A DNA stretch of 64,000 bases from Propionibacterium sp. GTDB taxonomy: Bacteria; Actinomycetota; Actinomycetes; Propionibacteriales; Propionibacteriaceae. Made by a program: the position numbers and the translations under genes. Positions 35,091 through 42,937 of this stretch are shown piece by piece. The notes under the pieces are model-generated. The model was not told the origin of the DNA. It saw only the letters and a list, made by a program, of their open reading frames with translations, and searched no databases. The stretch spans positions 107,807 to 171,806 of the forward strand of contig JAAYVB010000008.1 of NCBI GenBank assembly GCA_012517405.1, in the 5' to 3' direction. How positions within the stretch are numbered: position 1 is the stretch's first letter; the number at the start of each line of letters is the position of its first letter.

Positions 35091-35127
35091 AAGTCGGTTC
35101 GGCTCGTGAAATCCCAGAGGCGAAACC

Positions 35128-35934
35128 TCAGAAGGCCTTCCATCCGCCATCGGAGCTGACCACCGCGCCGTTCACGTTGCCCGCATCGGGCGACAGCAGC
35201 CAGGTGATCGTCGCGGCCAGCGCCTCTGGTGTGGCCACGCCGGGACTGGTGACGAACATCGCGGCTCCTATGCGTTCCTGAGCCCGCCGCGACAACATCT
35301 GCCCACCGATATTGGTGATCACACCGCCCGGCGCGACCGCATTGCAGCGGATGCCGTCCGGCCCGTACATGATCGCCGTGTTCTTCGTCATCCCGATGAC
35401 CGCGTGCTTCGAGGCCGTATACGCCACGCCCGCGGCGCCACCACCGAGCCCGGCGGCCGACGTCAGGTTGACGATCGCGCCCTGCCGATTCTCCAGCATG
35501 TAGGGAATCGCCGCCCGCGACATCCGCATGGTGCCCCAGACGTTCACCGCGAAGACGCGCTCCCAGACTTCGTCCGTAACCTCACTGATGGTCTGGAAAT
35601 TGTCCATGATGCCGGCGTTGTTGACCAAACCATAGAGGCCGTTGTCGGAGCCGATGATCTCGACAATCTGGTCGACGTCCTCCTGAACGGAGATATCGCC
35701 GACCACGGGCACCAGGTCCAGCTGCGGATTATCGGCGACCAAGACCGCCAGGCGATCTGAGGAGATGTCCGAGGCGATGACCCGCCCGCCTTCTCGTGCG
35801 ATTCGCAGCGTGGTGGCTCGTCCGATGCCGGAGGCCGCGCCGGTCACGATGACCGTCTTATCGCTGAAGCGCCCCGCAATGATCTGTTCCGTGAAGGGAA
35901 TGATCTTCATCTGCGGTGTTGATTGTTCGCTCAT
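35128..35934 (-). CDS. Short-chain dehydrogenase/reductase (classical SDR)
   Basis: A 268-residue classical SDR. The NAD(P) loop is TGAASGIGRA, the structural motif NNAG is in GLVNNAGIMDN, and the catalytic residues are Ser in NLTSAAGLGG, with YTASK supplying Tyr and Lys. An acidic residue after beta-2 (IASDIS) favours NAD(H). An N-terminal extension of about 25 residues precedes the Rossmann fold. The start is supported by AAGGAG five to six bases upstream. It lies 108 bp downstream of the HTH regulator gene, with a strong hairpin in between. The substrate is unknown. Confidence 0.88.
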   Translation of the reverse strand: MSEQSTPQMKIIPFTEQIIAGRFSDKTVIVTGAASGIGRATTLRIAREGGRVIASDISSDRLAVLVADNPQLDLVPVVGDISVQEDVDQIVEIIGSDNGLYGLVNNAGIMDNFQTISEVTDEVWERVFAVNVWGTMRMSRAAIPYMLENRQGAIVNLTSAAGLGGGAAGVAYTASKHAVIGMTKNTAIMYGPDGIRCNAVAPGGVITNIGGQMLSRRAQERIGAAMFVTSPGVATPEALAATITWLLSPDAGNVNGAVVSSDGGWKAF

Positions 35935-35950
35935 ATTTTGCTCCTTGAAA

Positions 35951-35987
35951 AAGCTTGAGGCCTGAGCGAGGCCGTCTGGTCAAGCTT
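35951..35987 (-). promoter_or_regulatory. Inverted repeat in the SDR leader (operator or terminator)
   Basis: AAGCTTGA (35951-35958) and TCAAGCTT (35980-35987) form a perfect 8-bp stem with an inner GGCC...GGCC pairing. It lies 17 bases before the SDR start codon and about 55 bases after the regulator gene stop on the same strand. There is no U-tract, so an operator or attenuator is as likely as a terminator. Confidence 0.5.
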
Positions 35988-36042
35988 CCCGCTTTCTCCA
36001 TCGAGCAGCGGTGCTATGGCTTGAACGCTAGCACCGTAACCG

Positions 36043-36756
36043 CTAGTCGGCAGCAGAATGGCCGGTCCCGTTCGGGGCCTGCTCGGTGACCTCCAGACTG
36101 CAGGCACCGGGGTCGCTGAATGGATGCAATTGTGCTTGTCCGGTGAACTCCCACGCCTCCAGAGCCCCATCGACCAGCCACTGATGGACGCCGCAGATGC
36201 CCTTCTGGTTCGCGTGTGCCTGGTCGACGAATGGGCAGGTGCGCAGCCTGATCGTCCGGCCGTCGAGGTCGACGGCGGGATTGAAATTGGCTGTCGACAT
36301 CAGTGCGGTCAGCCGCGCCGCGGTGTTCTCGCCCGCCTTCGCATCATTGGCTATCGGCACCGAGCGCGCCCACAGCTGTCCGACCGCGCGGACGGTCGCC
36401 TGGTCTCCCTGGGTCGCCAGGTACTCGGTGAATGCCCTGGTCAGGCTCTGATTGTCGGCGTCGGCTTCGTCCTCCAGAAGGGTGCGTCCGGAGGCGCTGA
36501 TCCAGTAGCGCAGGGCCGGACGACCGCGTCCGATCGGCTGATCGGCGCCGCTGGACGCCAAACCGTCGGCGACCAGACCGTCGAGGTGGGCCCGCGCTCG
36601 GTTGGGGTGGCCGCCGAGCCGCTCCGCGGCCTGCGCGACAACGATGCCCTCGCGGCCCCTTTCGTTGAGCAGTGCCAGCACCTTCATGCGCACGGGACTG
36701 ATGTGCCGGCCACTCGGGGCCGGCAGCGAGGGACCAAGTTCCTGCTTGCCAACCAT
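36043..36756 (-). CDS. HTH regulator with C-terminal cysteine cluster (possible Fe-S or NO sensor)
   Basis: A 237-residue regulator with a winged helix at residues 20-90 (VRMKVLALLNERGREGIVVA, then LGGHPNRARAHLDGLVADGL; wing GRGRPALRYWIS). The C-terminal half resembles SufR-type regulators, with three cysteines at C174 (RTCPF), C188 (GICGVHQWLV) and C219 (DPGACSLEV) and nearby histidines. SufR proteins use such cysteines to hold an iron-sulfur cluster; that this one does is inference. It is divergent, across 71 bp of unusually AT-rich DNA, from a DUF2249 protein gene, and 2.5 kb from nrfHA. Confidence 0.7.
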   Translation of the reverse strand: MVGKQELGPSLPAPSGRHISPVRMKVLALLNERGREGIVVAQAAERLGGHPNRARAHLDGLVADGLASSGADQPIGRGRPALRYWISASGRTLLEDEADADNQSLTRAFTEYLATQGDQATVRAVGQLWARSVPIANDAKAGENTAARLTALMSTANFNPAVDLDGRTIRLRTCPFVDQAHANQKGICGVHQWLVDGALEAWEFTGQAQLHPFSDPGACSLEVTEQAPNGTGHSAAD

Positions 36757-36827
36757 GAACCAACACTACTAGATTAAATACACAACGAACCTGTAAATAA
36801 TTTGCCTGCCGATTGAACAGGAGCATC

Positions 36828-37133
36828 ATGACCCAGCAGATCTCGCTGACCGAGACCACCAGCCAGCATCAGTGCAGTTGCGGCTGCTCATCTGCCTCTG
36901 ACTACGAGCTTGACGCCCGGACGATCCCGCACGCCATCCGTCATGGCGCGGTTTTGGGGGCGCTGGCGAGCCTTGATGTGGGCTCTGCGATCCACCTGAT
37001 CGCCCCGCATGACCCCAAGCATCTGCTCTCCCAGATTTCTGACCTGTTTGGTGAGGCTGTGGAGACCAGCTACGTCGATCGTGGTGGGGATGGCGTCGGG
37101 GTGCGCTTGCTGAAGGTTCGCGCCTCCGAATAG
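36828..37133 (+). CDS. DUF2249 domain protein with Cys-rich N-terminus
   Basis: A 101-residue protein. The DUF2249 part runs from LDARTIPHAIRHGAVLGALA to the end and includes AIHLIAPHDPKHLLSQI, with the family's His residues. The N-terminal 25 residues contain QCSCGCSS, a possible metal site. DUF2249 proteins often occur beside nitrite, nitric oxide and denitrification genes and sometimes carry CxxC motifs. Here nrfHA lies 2.2 kb away. ATG 36828 follows ACAGGAG; an upstream in-frame ATG (36813) lacks a site. It is divergent from the cysteine-bearing regulator, which may control it. Confidence 0.78.
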   Translation: MTQQISLTETTSQHQCSCGCSSASDYELDARTIPHAIRHGAVLGALASLDVGSAIHLIAPHDPKHLLSQISDLFGEAVETSYVDRGGDGVGVRLLKVRASE

Positions 37134-37331
37134 TGGGCCGGCTTTCCGCACCCGGGGCGCACACGCTCGGCCTTGCCTAACAGGCGCGGATACTTTCCCT
37201 ACTCGGCGCGGACACGCCCAGCCGTGCCTGACCGGCACACTAGACCGGCCCCGCGACTTTCCGTGCCCTGGCGCGCCCGCTCGGCCAGCTGACCGATGAT
37301 TGACTGAGGTTCGAACACGAAGGGGTTCGCG

Positions 37332-37682
37332 ATGACCGTTTACCTGCTGAAGCGCATCTATGAAGACGTCGAGGACGACGACGGCTACCGGGTGCTGGTC
37401 GACCGGTTGTGGCCGCGCGGCGTCTCGAAGGAGCGCGCGGAGCTGGACGAATGGTGCACCGATGTCGCCCCGAGCACCGAACTGCGCACCTGGTTCGGGC
37501 ATCGTCCGGAGCGGTTCGACGAGTTCGCCGCCCGCTACCGGGTCGAGCTGGAGACCTCGGGGGCGGCGGCCAAGTTCGCCAAGCGGATGTCCGGCAAACC
37601 CACGGTGACGCTGCTGATCGCTGCGAAAGACCCGGTGAACAACCACGGGCTCGTGCTTCAGGACATGCTGAAGCACCTGTAG
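37332..37682 (+). CDS. DUF488 family protein
   Basis: A 116-residue soluble protein of the DUF488 family. The family signature is clear: YRVLVDRLWPRGVSKERAEL, WCTDVAPSTELRTWFGH and VTLLIAAKDPVNNHGLVLQD. No enzymatic function is established for this family. It stands alone between the DUF2249 gene and the convergent aminotransferase. An AAGGGGTT sequence precedes the start. The 198 bp upstream (37134-37331) contain only degenerate GC-rich direct repeats. Confidence 0.88.
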   Translation: MTVYLLKRIYEDVEDDDGYRVLVDRLWPRGVSKERAELDEWCTDVAPSTELRTWFGHRPERFDEFAARYRVELETSGAAAKFAKRMSGKPTVTLLIAAKDPVNNHGLVLQDMLKHL

Positions 37683-37704
37683 CACCTTCCTGCTGGCGGC
37701 GTAC

Positions 37705-37834
37705 GCCTGCCGGATGCAGTAGAAAGGCCCCCGCAGACCCCTTCCGCGCGGCTCGTCGCCCGCACCGCCTGCCGAATGCAGCAAAAAGGCCCCCGCAGGC
37801 CCCCTTTTTGCGCGGCTCATCGCCCGCACCGCCT
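37705..37834. repeat. Tandem duplication, about 62-64 bp x 2
   Basis: Two near-identical units start GCCTGCCG-R-ATGCAG at 37705 and 37767, each ending CGCCCGCACC. The second unit has a run AAAAAGG...CCTTTTT that makes a small hairpin with a T-tract, a possible bidirectional terminator between DUF488 and the aminotransferase gene. Confidence 0.75.
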
Positions 37835-37839
37835 GACTT

Positions 37840-37878
37840 GGGTCGGGTTGTCCGCAGACGCCGCGGACAACCCGACCC
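37840..37878. repeat. Family A 39-bp palindrome, copy 2 (perfect stem)
   Basis: GGGTCGGGTTGTCCGC, a 7-base loop, and GCGGACAACCCGACCC form a perfect 16-bp stem, 20 bases after the stop of the minus-strand aminotransferase gene. Confidence 0.9.
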
Positions 37879-37898
37879 ACATGTGCGAGGTCGCCGGC

Positions 37899-39077
37899 TC
37901 AGACCCAGGCGACCAGCCGATCGAAGGCTTCCTCGATCTCCTCAGAGGCCCCGGCAGTACTGATCCGGATGAATCTGCTGCCGTCGGTCGTCGATGTCCG
38001 GCCTGGAATCACGGGCGCGAAGTCGATGCCCGGCGTCAGGGTGACCGCGGTCTCGTCCAGCACCTTGAGGCACCAGGCGAGCGAGTCGTCGGTCAGATGG
38101 GAGACGTCCGGGTAGACGTAAAACGCCCCGTCGGGCACCACGAAGCCGGTCACTCCAAGGTCGGGCAGCCGGCTCAGCACCAGATCACGATTGCGGCGGT
38201 ACTTGGCGACATGAGCGTCCAACTCAGGCTTGGCCTCCGCACTGAATGCCTCGATCGCGGCGATCTGCGACAGCGTCGGAGTCGACAGATTGAGGTTGCC
38301 GAGCAGCAGTTCGACCCGGCGGGCCAGCTCGTCCGGCACTATCAGCCAGCCGATCCGCCATCCGGTCATGCAGTAATACTTGCTGAACGAGCCGACCGCG
38401 ACATGGTTCTGCGAGCTCTGCAGCACCGAGGCGGTCGGCGCACCGAAAGATATGCCGTGGTAGATCTCGTCCGAGATCAGCAGTGTGCCGTGGTCCTCGC
38501 ACCAGGCGGCGATGGCTGCCAGCTGCTCGGGGGCGATGATGGTCCCGGTGGGGTTCGAGGGCGACGCCACCACCAGCCCGGCGGGCGCCACGGGCAGCGC
38601 CTCCAGCATCTCGATGGTCGGCTGGAATCCACTCTCGGGACCGCAGTCGATCTCGACGACATGGCAGCCGTGCGCCGCGAGCACATTGCGGTAGGCCGGG
38701 TAGCCGGGCCGGGTCATCACGACCTCATCGCCCGCATCGAAGGCCGCCAGAATGACCGCGGTGAACCCAGCGGACGATCCGGTCGTCACCTGCACGCGTT
38801 CCGGATCGACCTCGACACCGTAGTAGGCGAGGTAGTGCGAGGCGATCTGTTCGCGCAACTCGAGCAGTCCGCTCGCGTCGGTGTATCCGAGGGCAGATCC
38901 GGACGCCAGCGCCCGGGCAGCGGCCTCAAGCACCGGGGCGGGCGCGCCGTCCGAAGGTTGTCCCAGGCACAGCGAAATGACATCCGCGCCCTCGGCACTC
39001 TTGATATTGGCGAACTTCATCAACTCCATCGCGTAGAACGGCTCGACCTCACCACGTCTTGACTTGCGCACACTCAT
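37899..39077 (-). CDS. Pyridoxal-phosphate-dependent class I/II aminotransferase
   Basis: An aminotransferase of about 392 residues, fold type I. Features are the N-terminal ISLCLGQPSDGAPAP, the Tyr/Gly-rich GYTDASGLLELREQIA, the Asn in ASPSNPTGTII, the Asp in LLISDEIYHGISF, and the Schiff-base lysine in SFSKYYCMTGWRIGWL; the carboxylate-binding Arg is in SRFIRIS. It resembles bacterial aspartate/aromatic aminotransferases of family I-gamma; the amino donor is not predictable. The start is uncertain: ATG at 39077 or at 39089, with slightly longer forms possible. Confidence 0.87.
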   Translation of the reverse strand: MSVRKSRRGEVEPFYAMELMKFANIKSAEGADVISLCLGQPSDGAPAPVLEAAARALASGSALGYTDASGLLELREQIASHYLAYYGVEVDPERVQVTTGSSAGFTAVILAAFDAGDEVVMTRPGYPAYRNVLAAHGCHVVEIDCGPESGFQPTIEMLEALPVAPAGLVVASPSNPTGTIIAPEQLAAIAAWCEDHGTLLISDEIYHGISFGAPTASVLQSSQNHVAVGSFSKYYCMTGWRIGWLIVPDELARRVELLLGNLNLSTPTLSQIAAIEAFSAEAKPELDAHVAKYRRNRDLVLSRLPDLGVTGFVVPDGAFYVYPDVSHLTDDSLAWCLKVLDETAVTLTPGIDFAPVIPGRTSTTDGSRFIRISTAGASEEIEEAFDRLVAWV

Positions 39078-39289
39078 GCCTTCGATCATCACATCTCGCG
39101 GCAAGTCCGATCCCCGGTGGCCAAAGATAGGCGACCCTGACCTAATTCCGGATTTTTACCGGATGCTGTGAAAATTCTGTGCTGCCAGTATTAGAAGGAC
39201 CTTGAACGGTCATGATGGCGCACAGATGCCCCATCCCGACAGCCCCGGACCCAAGACGACGACGAAACCGCAGTGGGGAGGTGTACGCG

Positions 39290-39784
39290 GTGACGCTGCT
39301 GAAACGCTTCTGGCACGGTTTCACGCGGGTGTTCGCCGGTTGGACGGGCATTGGCCTGGCCGCCCTGATCGGCGTGATCCTCGGGATCGGGTTGTTCACC
39401 ATGTACTACGCCGGATTCACCAAGTACTTCGGGAACGACCCGGCGACCTGTGCCAGCTGCCATGCGATGAATGAGCAGTACGAGGGTTGGATGAAAGGCA
39501 GCCACGCCCACGTAGCGACCTGCAACGACTGCCACGCTCCCCATGACAACCTGATCGCCAAGTATGCCAACAAGGCAGAGAACGGGTTCATGCACTCGCT
39601 GAAATTCACGTTGCAGAACTACCCGGAGAACATCGAGATCCGCGACCACAACCGCCGCGTCACAGAGGCCGCCTGCGTGTACTGTCACGGCGACTTCGTC
39701 GATCAGATCACCAACAGTTCAAACCACACGGGTGAAACCGTGTCATGCATCCGTTGCCACGACGGCGTGGGACACATGAGGTGA
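39290..39784 (+). CDS. nrfH: Cytochrome c nitrite reductase small subunit NrfH
   Basis: A 164-residue NapC/NirT-type tetraheme quinol dehydrogenase. One N-terminal membrane anchor (about residues 18-41) is followed by four CxxCH motifs: CASCH (54-58), CNDCH (78-82), CVYCH (129-133) and CIRCH (153-157). The first is followed by Met (CHAM), the NrfH heme-1 ligand pattern. It takes electrons from menaquinol and passes them to NrfA. The GTG at 39290 is chosen because GGGGAGG lies upstream; the longer frame beginning at 39212 is not credible. It is first in a seven-gene operon. Confidence 0.93.
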   Translation: MTLLKRFWHGFTRVFAGWTGIGLAALIGVILGIGLFTMYYAGFTKYFGNDPATCASCHAMNEQYEGWMKGSHAHVATCNDCHAPHDNLIAKYANKAENGFMHSLKFTLQNYPENIEIRDHNRRVTEAACVYCHGDFVDQITNSSNHTGETVSCIRCHDGVGHMR

Positions 39785-39788
39785 ACCG

Positions 39789-41264
39789 ATGAGTACAGAC
39801 AAGACCGATCCCAGCACCCCAGCTCACGACACATCGAGTGAGAACACCTGGACAGGACCCCGCAGGAAGTGGGTCCCGATCGTGGTGCTCATCGCCTGCA
39901 CCGTCGCCGCCGCGGGGCTCACCTGGCTGCTGACAACGATCTTCACCCACCAGCAGGAGTCCAAGCACCCGTTCACCCAGGTCGTCGAGATCACCGACAC
40001 CACCTATGATCCGGCTGTTTGGGGACAGAACTTCCCGCTGCAGTACGAGGCCTATCTGCGTACCGCCGAGATGGACGAGGCCGACAAGGTCCCCCGCGAG
40101 CCCACCGAGGCCGACCCCCGGCTGTTCGTCACCCATTCGAAGCTCGAGACCTACCCGCGGCTCGTCAACATGTGGCAGGGCTACCCGTTCTCGGTCGACT
40201 ACCGCGAGCCGCGCGGCCACGAGTACATGCTGATCGATCAGCAGTACACCCGCCGGATGCTCGAGTTCAATCAGCCCGGCGCTTGCCTGAACTGTCATGC
40301 ATCCTTGCCGCAGATCGTCGACGAACTCGGCGACGGCGACCGGACGGCGGGCTGGGCGGCCATGAACAAGCTGCCCTACGCCGACGCCGTGCAGCATGCC
40401 GGTGGCCCGATCGCCTGCATCGACTGCCACGACCCGCAGACGATGCAACTGCGGATCACCCGCCCAGCGTTCATCGACGGCATCAAGAAGTACATGGCCG
40501 GCCAAGGCGTGGCGGACTTCGACGTCAATACCGACGCCACCACCCAGCAGATGCGCGCCTACGTCTGCGCGCAATGCCACGTCGAGTACTACTTCGCCGG
40601 CGACGACAAGACCCTCACCTTCCCATGGACGAAGGGCCTGACCGTCCAGGACGCGATCGAGTTCTACGACGAGATCGGCTGGGTCGACTTCACCCACGCC
40701 GACACCGGCTCGCCGGTGCTGAAGGCTCAGCATCCCGATTTCGAGACCTGGAGCCAGGGCATCCACGCCTCCAATGGCGTGACCTGCGCCGACTGCCACA
40801 TGCCCTACACCCGTGAAGGCGCAGCCAAGGTCAGCGACCACAACGTCACCAGCCCGATGCGCAACGAGGCATCCATCAATGCCAGCTGCCTGACTTGCCA
40901 TCATTCCACGGCAACGGAGATGAAGGAGCGGGTCGACACCATCCAGAACCGCTGGTACGAGGCTCAGGACATCTCGTTCGCGGCATTCGACGAGTTCATC
41001 AACGACCTCGCTGCGGCAACCACGAACGGCACTGCCACCGAGGAGCAGCTCGACCTCGCCCGCGACTACCAGCGCCGCGCATCCTTCCTGATCGATTACA
41101 CGATCTCGGAGAACTCGAGGGGATTCCACGCTCCGGCCTACGCGATCGCGATGCTGAACCAGGCAACCGACTATTCCCGCAAGGGCCAACTGGCCATCCG
41201 CGGCGTCGATGTCGGTCCGGCCACCGGCCCGGTATCCAGCGCCAGCCCGACTCCGAACCGCTGA
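39789..41264 (+). CDS. nrfA: Ammonia-forming pentaheme nitrite reductase NrfA, CxxCH variant
   Basis: A 491-residue enzyme reducing nitrite to ammonium. Five heme motifs are present, all of CxxCH type: CLNCH (166-170), CIDCH (210-214), CAQCH (260-264), CADCH (333-337), CLTCH (367-371). In the classical enzyme the first (active-site) motif is CxxCK; here it has His. Other active-site features are kept: PRGHEY, candidate catalytic Arg at 155/156, Tyr after CAQCHVEY, and KAQH (312-315), the KXQH form of the motif between hemes 3 and 4. An N-terminal membrane anchor (residues 28-50) replaces a cleaved signal. It starts five bases after nrfH. Confidence 0.93.
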   Translation: MSTDKTDPSTPAHDTSSENTWTGPRRKWVPIVVLIACTVAAAGLTWLLTTIFTHQQESKHPFTQVVEITDTTYDPAVWGQNFPLQYEAYLRTAEMDEADKVPREPTEADPRLFVTHSKLETYPRLVNMWQGYPFSVDYREPRGHEYMLIDQQYTRRMLEFNQPGACLNCHASLPQIVDELGDGDRTAGWAAMNKLPYADAVQHAGGPIACIDCHDPQTMQLRITRPAFIDGIKKYMAGQGVADFDVNTDATTQQMRAYVCAQCHVEYYFAGDDKTLTFPWTKGLTVQDAIEFYDEIGWVDFTHADTGSPVLKAQHPDFETWSQGIHASNGVTCADCHMPYTREGAAKVSDHNVTSPMRNEASINASCLTCHHSTATEMKERVDTIQNRWYEAQDISFAAFDEFINDLAAATTNGTATEEQLDLARDYQRRASFLIDYTISENSRGFHAPAYAIAMLNQATDYSRKGQLAIRGVDVGPATGPVSSASPTPNR

Positions 41265-41290
41265 TATCGCAAATAACAAGGGAGAATGGA

Positions 41291-42205
41291 GTGCCCAAGC
41301 CTCTTGAAACACCCGCCAGTTCCCCGGCGCAGCCAGATGCTGGGGAACTGGCGCGTTTTCTCGCCTCTGCGCCCGTCGGGCTCAAAGCATGGGCGGACGA
41401 GCAGCTGGCCGCACTCGACATCGCCGCGGCTGAGACCGACCCGGCTGACCGTGACGCAGTCGGTGTCGAAGAATTCGCGGACGACTTTGACGAGATCCCC
41501 AACAACGCGACCGGCGAGTCCGGGCAAGATGCCGAGCAACCTGCCGCCAGCCCCACCACCCGCCCCGCCACCCGCGCCCAGCCCGGCAAACCACACGCCA
41601 AGAGTTCGGCGGTCGGCGGCAAGATCAATCTCGTGCTGGTCGCGCTGCTGGTGGCAGCGATCGTGATCATCGTCCAGCAGACCGGAATCACCAACCGCGA
41701 GTCGGCGTCAACGCAGGGGGCCGCGTCCGGAATGCCGAGCGGGATGAGCACCTTCGCTCAGATCGACCAGGCACGCGTCGATGAGCTCAAGGCGCAGATC
41801 GATGCCGATCCGTCGGATGCGGCCGCGCGCCAGCAATTGGCTGAGCTCTACCTCGATGCTGCGCTCTATCAGGACGCGATCGAGCAACTCGATCAGGTTC
41901 TGCAGATCACGCCCGATGACCTGGACGCCCTGCTGGCGATCGGGGTGGCCGAGTTCAACCTCAGCCAAGACGAGCAGGCCGAACAGCACTGGCTGCGGGC
42001 CACCCAGGTCGCGCCCGCCCAGGCGGAGCCCTGGTACAACCTCGGCTTCTTGTACATGGCGCAAACGCCACCCGACTACGACAAAGTCGAGCAGGCCTGG
42101 GGCCGGGTCATCGAACTCGATCCGGATTCCGAACTCGCGGCCACCGCGAGGGCTCATCTGGAGCGTGCCCGCGCTGCCTCACCGACCCCGAGCACGGGAC
42201 CGTGA
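41291..42205 (+). CDS. TPR protein, cytochrome c maturation/assembly (CcmH/NrfG-like)
   Basis: A 304-residue protein: cytoplasmic N-terminal part rich in Asp/Glu/Ala (1-75), Pro/Thr-rich linker, one membrane segment (about 112-128), then an extracytoplasmic region with three tetratricopeptide-like repeats from residue 160 (AARQQLAELYLDAALYQDAI, ALLAIGVAEFNLSQDEQAEQ, PWYNLGFLYMAQTPPDYDKV). TPR proteins such as CycH/NrfG hold apocytochromes for heme attachment, and the place between nrfA and the system II genes suggests that role. The GTG start is preceded by GGGAGAATGGA. The function is inferred from context. Confidence 0.75.
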   Translation: MPKPLETPASSPAQPDAGELARFLASAPVGLKAWADEQLAALDIAAAETDPADRDAVGVEEFADDFDEIPNNATGESGQDAEQPAASPTTRPATRAQPGKPHAKSSAVGGKINLVLVALLVAAIVIIVQQTGITNRESASTQGAASGMPSGMSTFAQIDQARVDELKAQIDADPSDAAARQQLAELYLDAALYQDAIEQLDQVLQITPDDLDALLAIGVAEFNLSQDEQAEQHWLRATQVAPAQAEPWYNLGFLYMAQTPPDYDKVEQAWGRVIELDPDSELAATARAHLERARAASPTPSTGP

Positions 42206-42206
42206 C

Positions 42207-42926
42207 ATGGAGATCACGATTCCGCTGGCCCTATTGGCGGGGGTGGTGTCGTTCGCCTCTCCGTGCTTCCTGCCGATCGTGCCCGCCTTCGTGGGCCAGC
42301 TGATCGGGGCCACTCCAGGATCGGCGGTTTCCAGGAGCGTGGCATTGCGCAACACGCTCAGCTTCGTTGCCGGATTCAGTGTGGTCTTCATCGGGCTGTG
42401 GGCGTCCATCGGCCTGATCGGCCGCTCACTGGGATCCGGTGTCGGGCTGCTGCGAGTGGCCGGTGGCGTGTTGCTCATCGTGATGGGCCTGCACGTGGCC
42501 GGACTGGTCGACATCGGGCTGCTGAATCGGTCGGTGCGCCCGCAGATGGGCTCGTCCGCGGGACCGGTTGCGACGCAGGCCGGCGGTGCCGGCGCGCTGC
42601 GATCGGGCCTGATGGGCGTGGTGTTCGGGGTCGGGTGGACGCCGTGCATCGGCCCGGTGCTGGGCGGCATTCTCGCCCTGGCTACGGTCTCGTCCACCAG
42701 CGGACGCGGCATCACGCTGATGCTCGCCTATTGCCTGGGGCTCGGCCTGCCGCTGGTTCTGGTCGCGCTCGGCGCGGTGCGGGCCAACGGACGGCTGGCC
42801 TGGTTCACCCGGCATCATGCGGCAGTCTCCTTGGTCAGCGGTGGGCTGCTGATGCTGATCGGCTTCCTCATGATCACCAACCTCTTCGCCCGGCTGGCGG
42901 GCGTCATTCCGGGAATCGGCATCTGA
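42207..42926 (+). CDS. ccdA: Cytochrome c biogenesis thiol transporter CcdA
   Basis: A 239-residue DsbD-beta-like protein with six membrane helices. The two reactive cysteines sit in the family motifs SFASPCFLPIVPAF (C20) and GVGWTPCIGPVLGG (C147). CcdA carries reducing power from cytoplasmic thioredoxin across the membrane to the ResA-like thioredoxin encoded downstream, keeping apocytochrome CxxCH cysteines reduced. It begins one base after the TPR gene stop. It counterbalances the oxidising DsbA/VKOR pair at 3.3-4.7 kb. Confidence 0.93.
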   Translation: MEITIPLALLAGVVSFASPCFLPIVPAFVGQLIGATPGSAVSRSVALRNTLSFVAGFSVVFIGLWASIGLIGRSLGSGVGLLRVAGGVLLIVMGLHVAGLVDIGLLNRSVRPQMGSSAGPVATQAGGAGALRSGLMGVVFGVGWTPCIGPVLGGILALATVSSTSGRGITLMLAYCLGLGLPLVLVALGAVRANGRLAWFTRHHAAVSLVSGGLLMLIGFLMITNLFARLAGVIPGIGI

Positions 42927-42937
42927 AGGAGTCAGCC

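Noticed and set aside
37134..37331. Degenerate GCGCGGACACGCTCGGCC-like direct repeats upstream of the DUF488 gene
   Set aside because: The units are short and poorly conserved in a GC-rich stretch; I could not define a unit length, so they are not listed as a repeat.
40895..41290. 5' extension of the TPR protein gene into nrfA
   Set aside because: The extension is an alternative frame of nrfA coding sequence; a GTG with a Shine-Dalgarno site at 41291 gives a normal protein.
42263..42937. 5' extension of resB into ccdA
   Set aside because: Out-of-frame reading of ccdA; ATG 42938 with GAAGGAG is the natural start.
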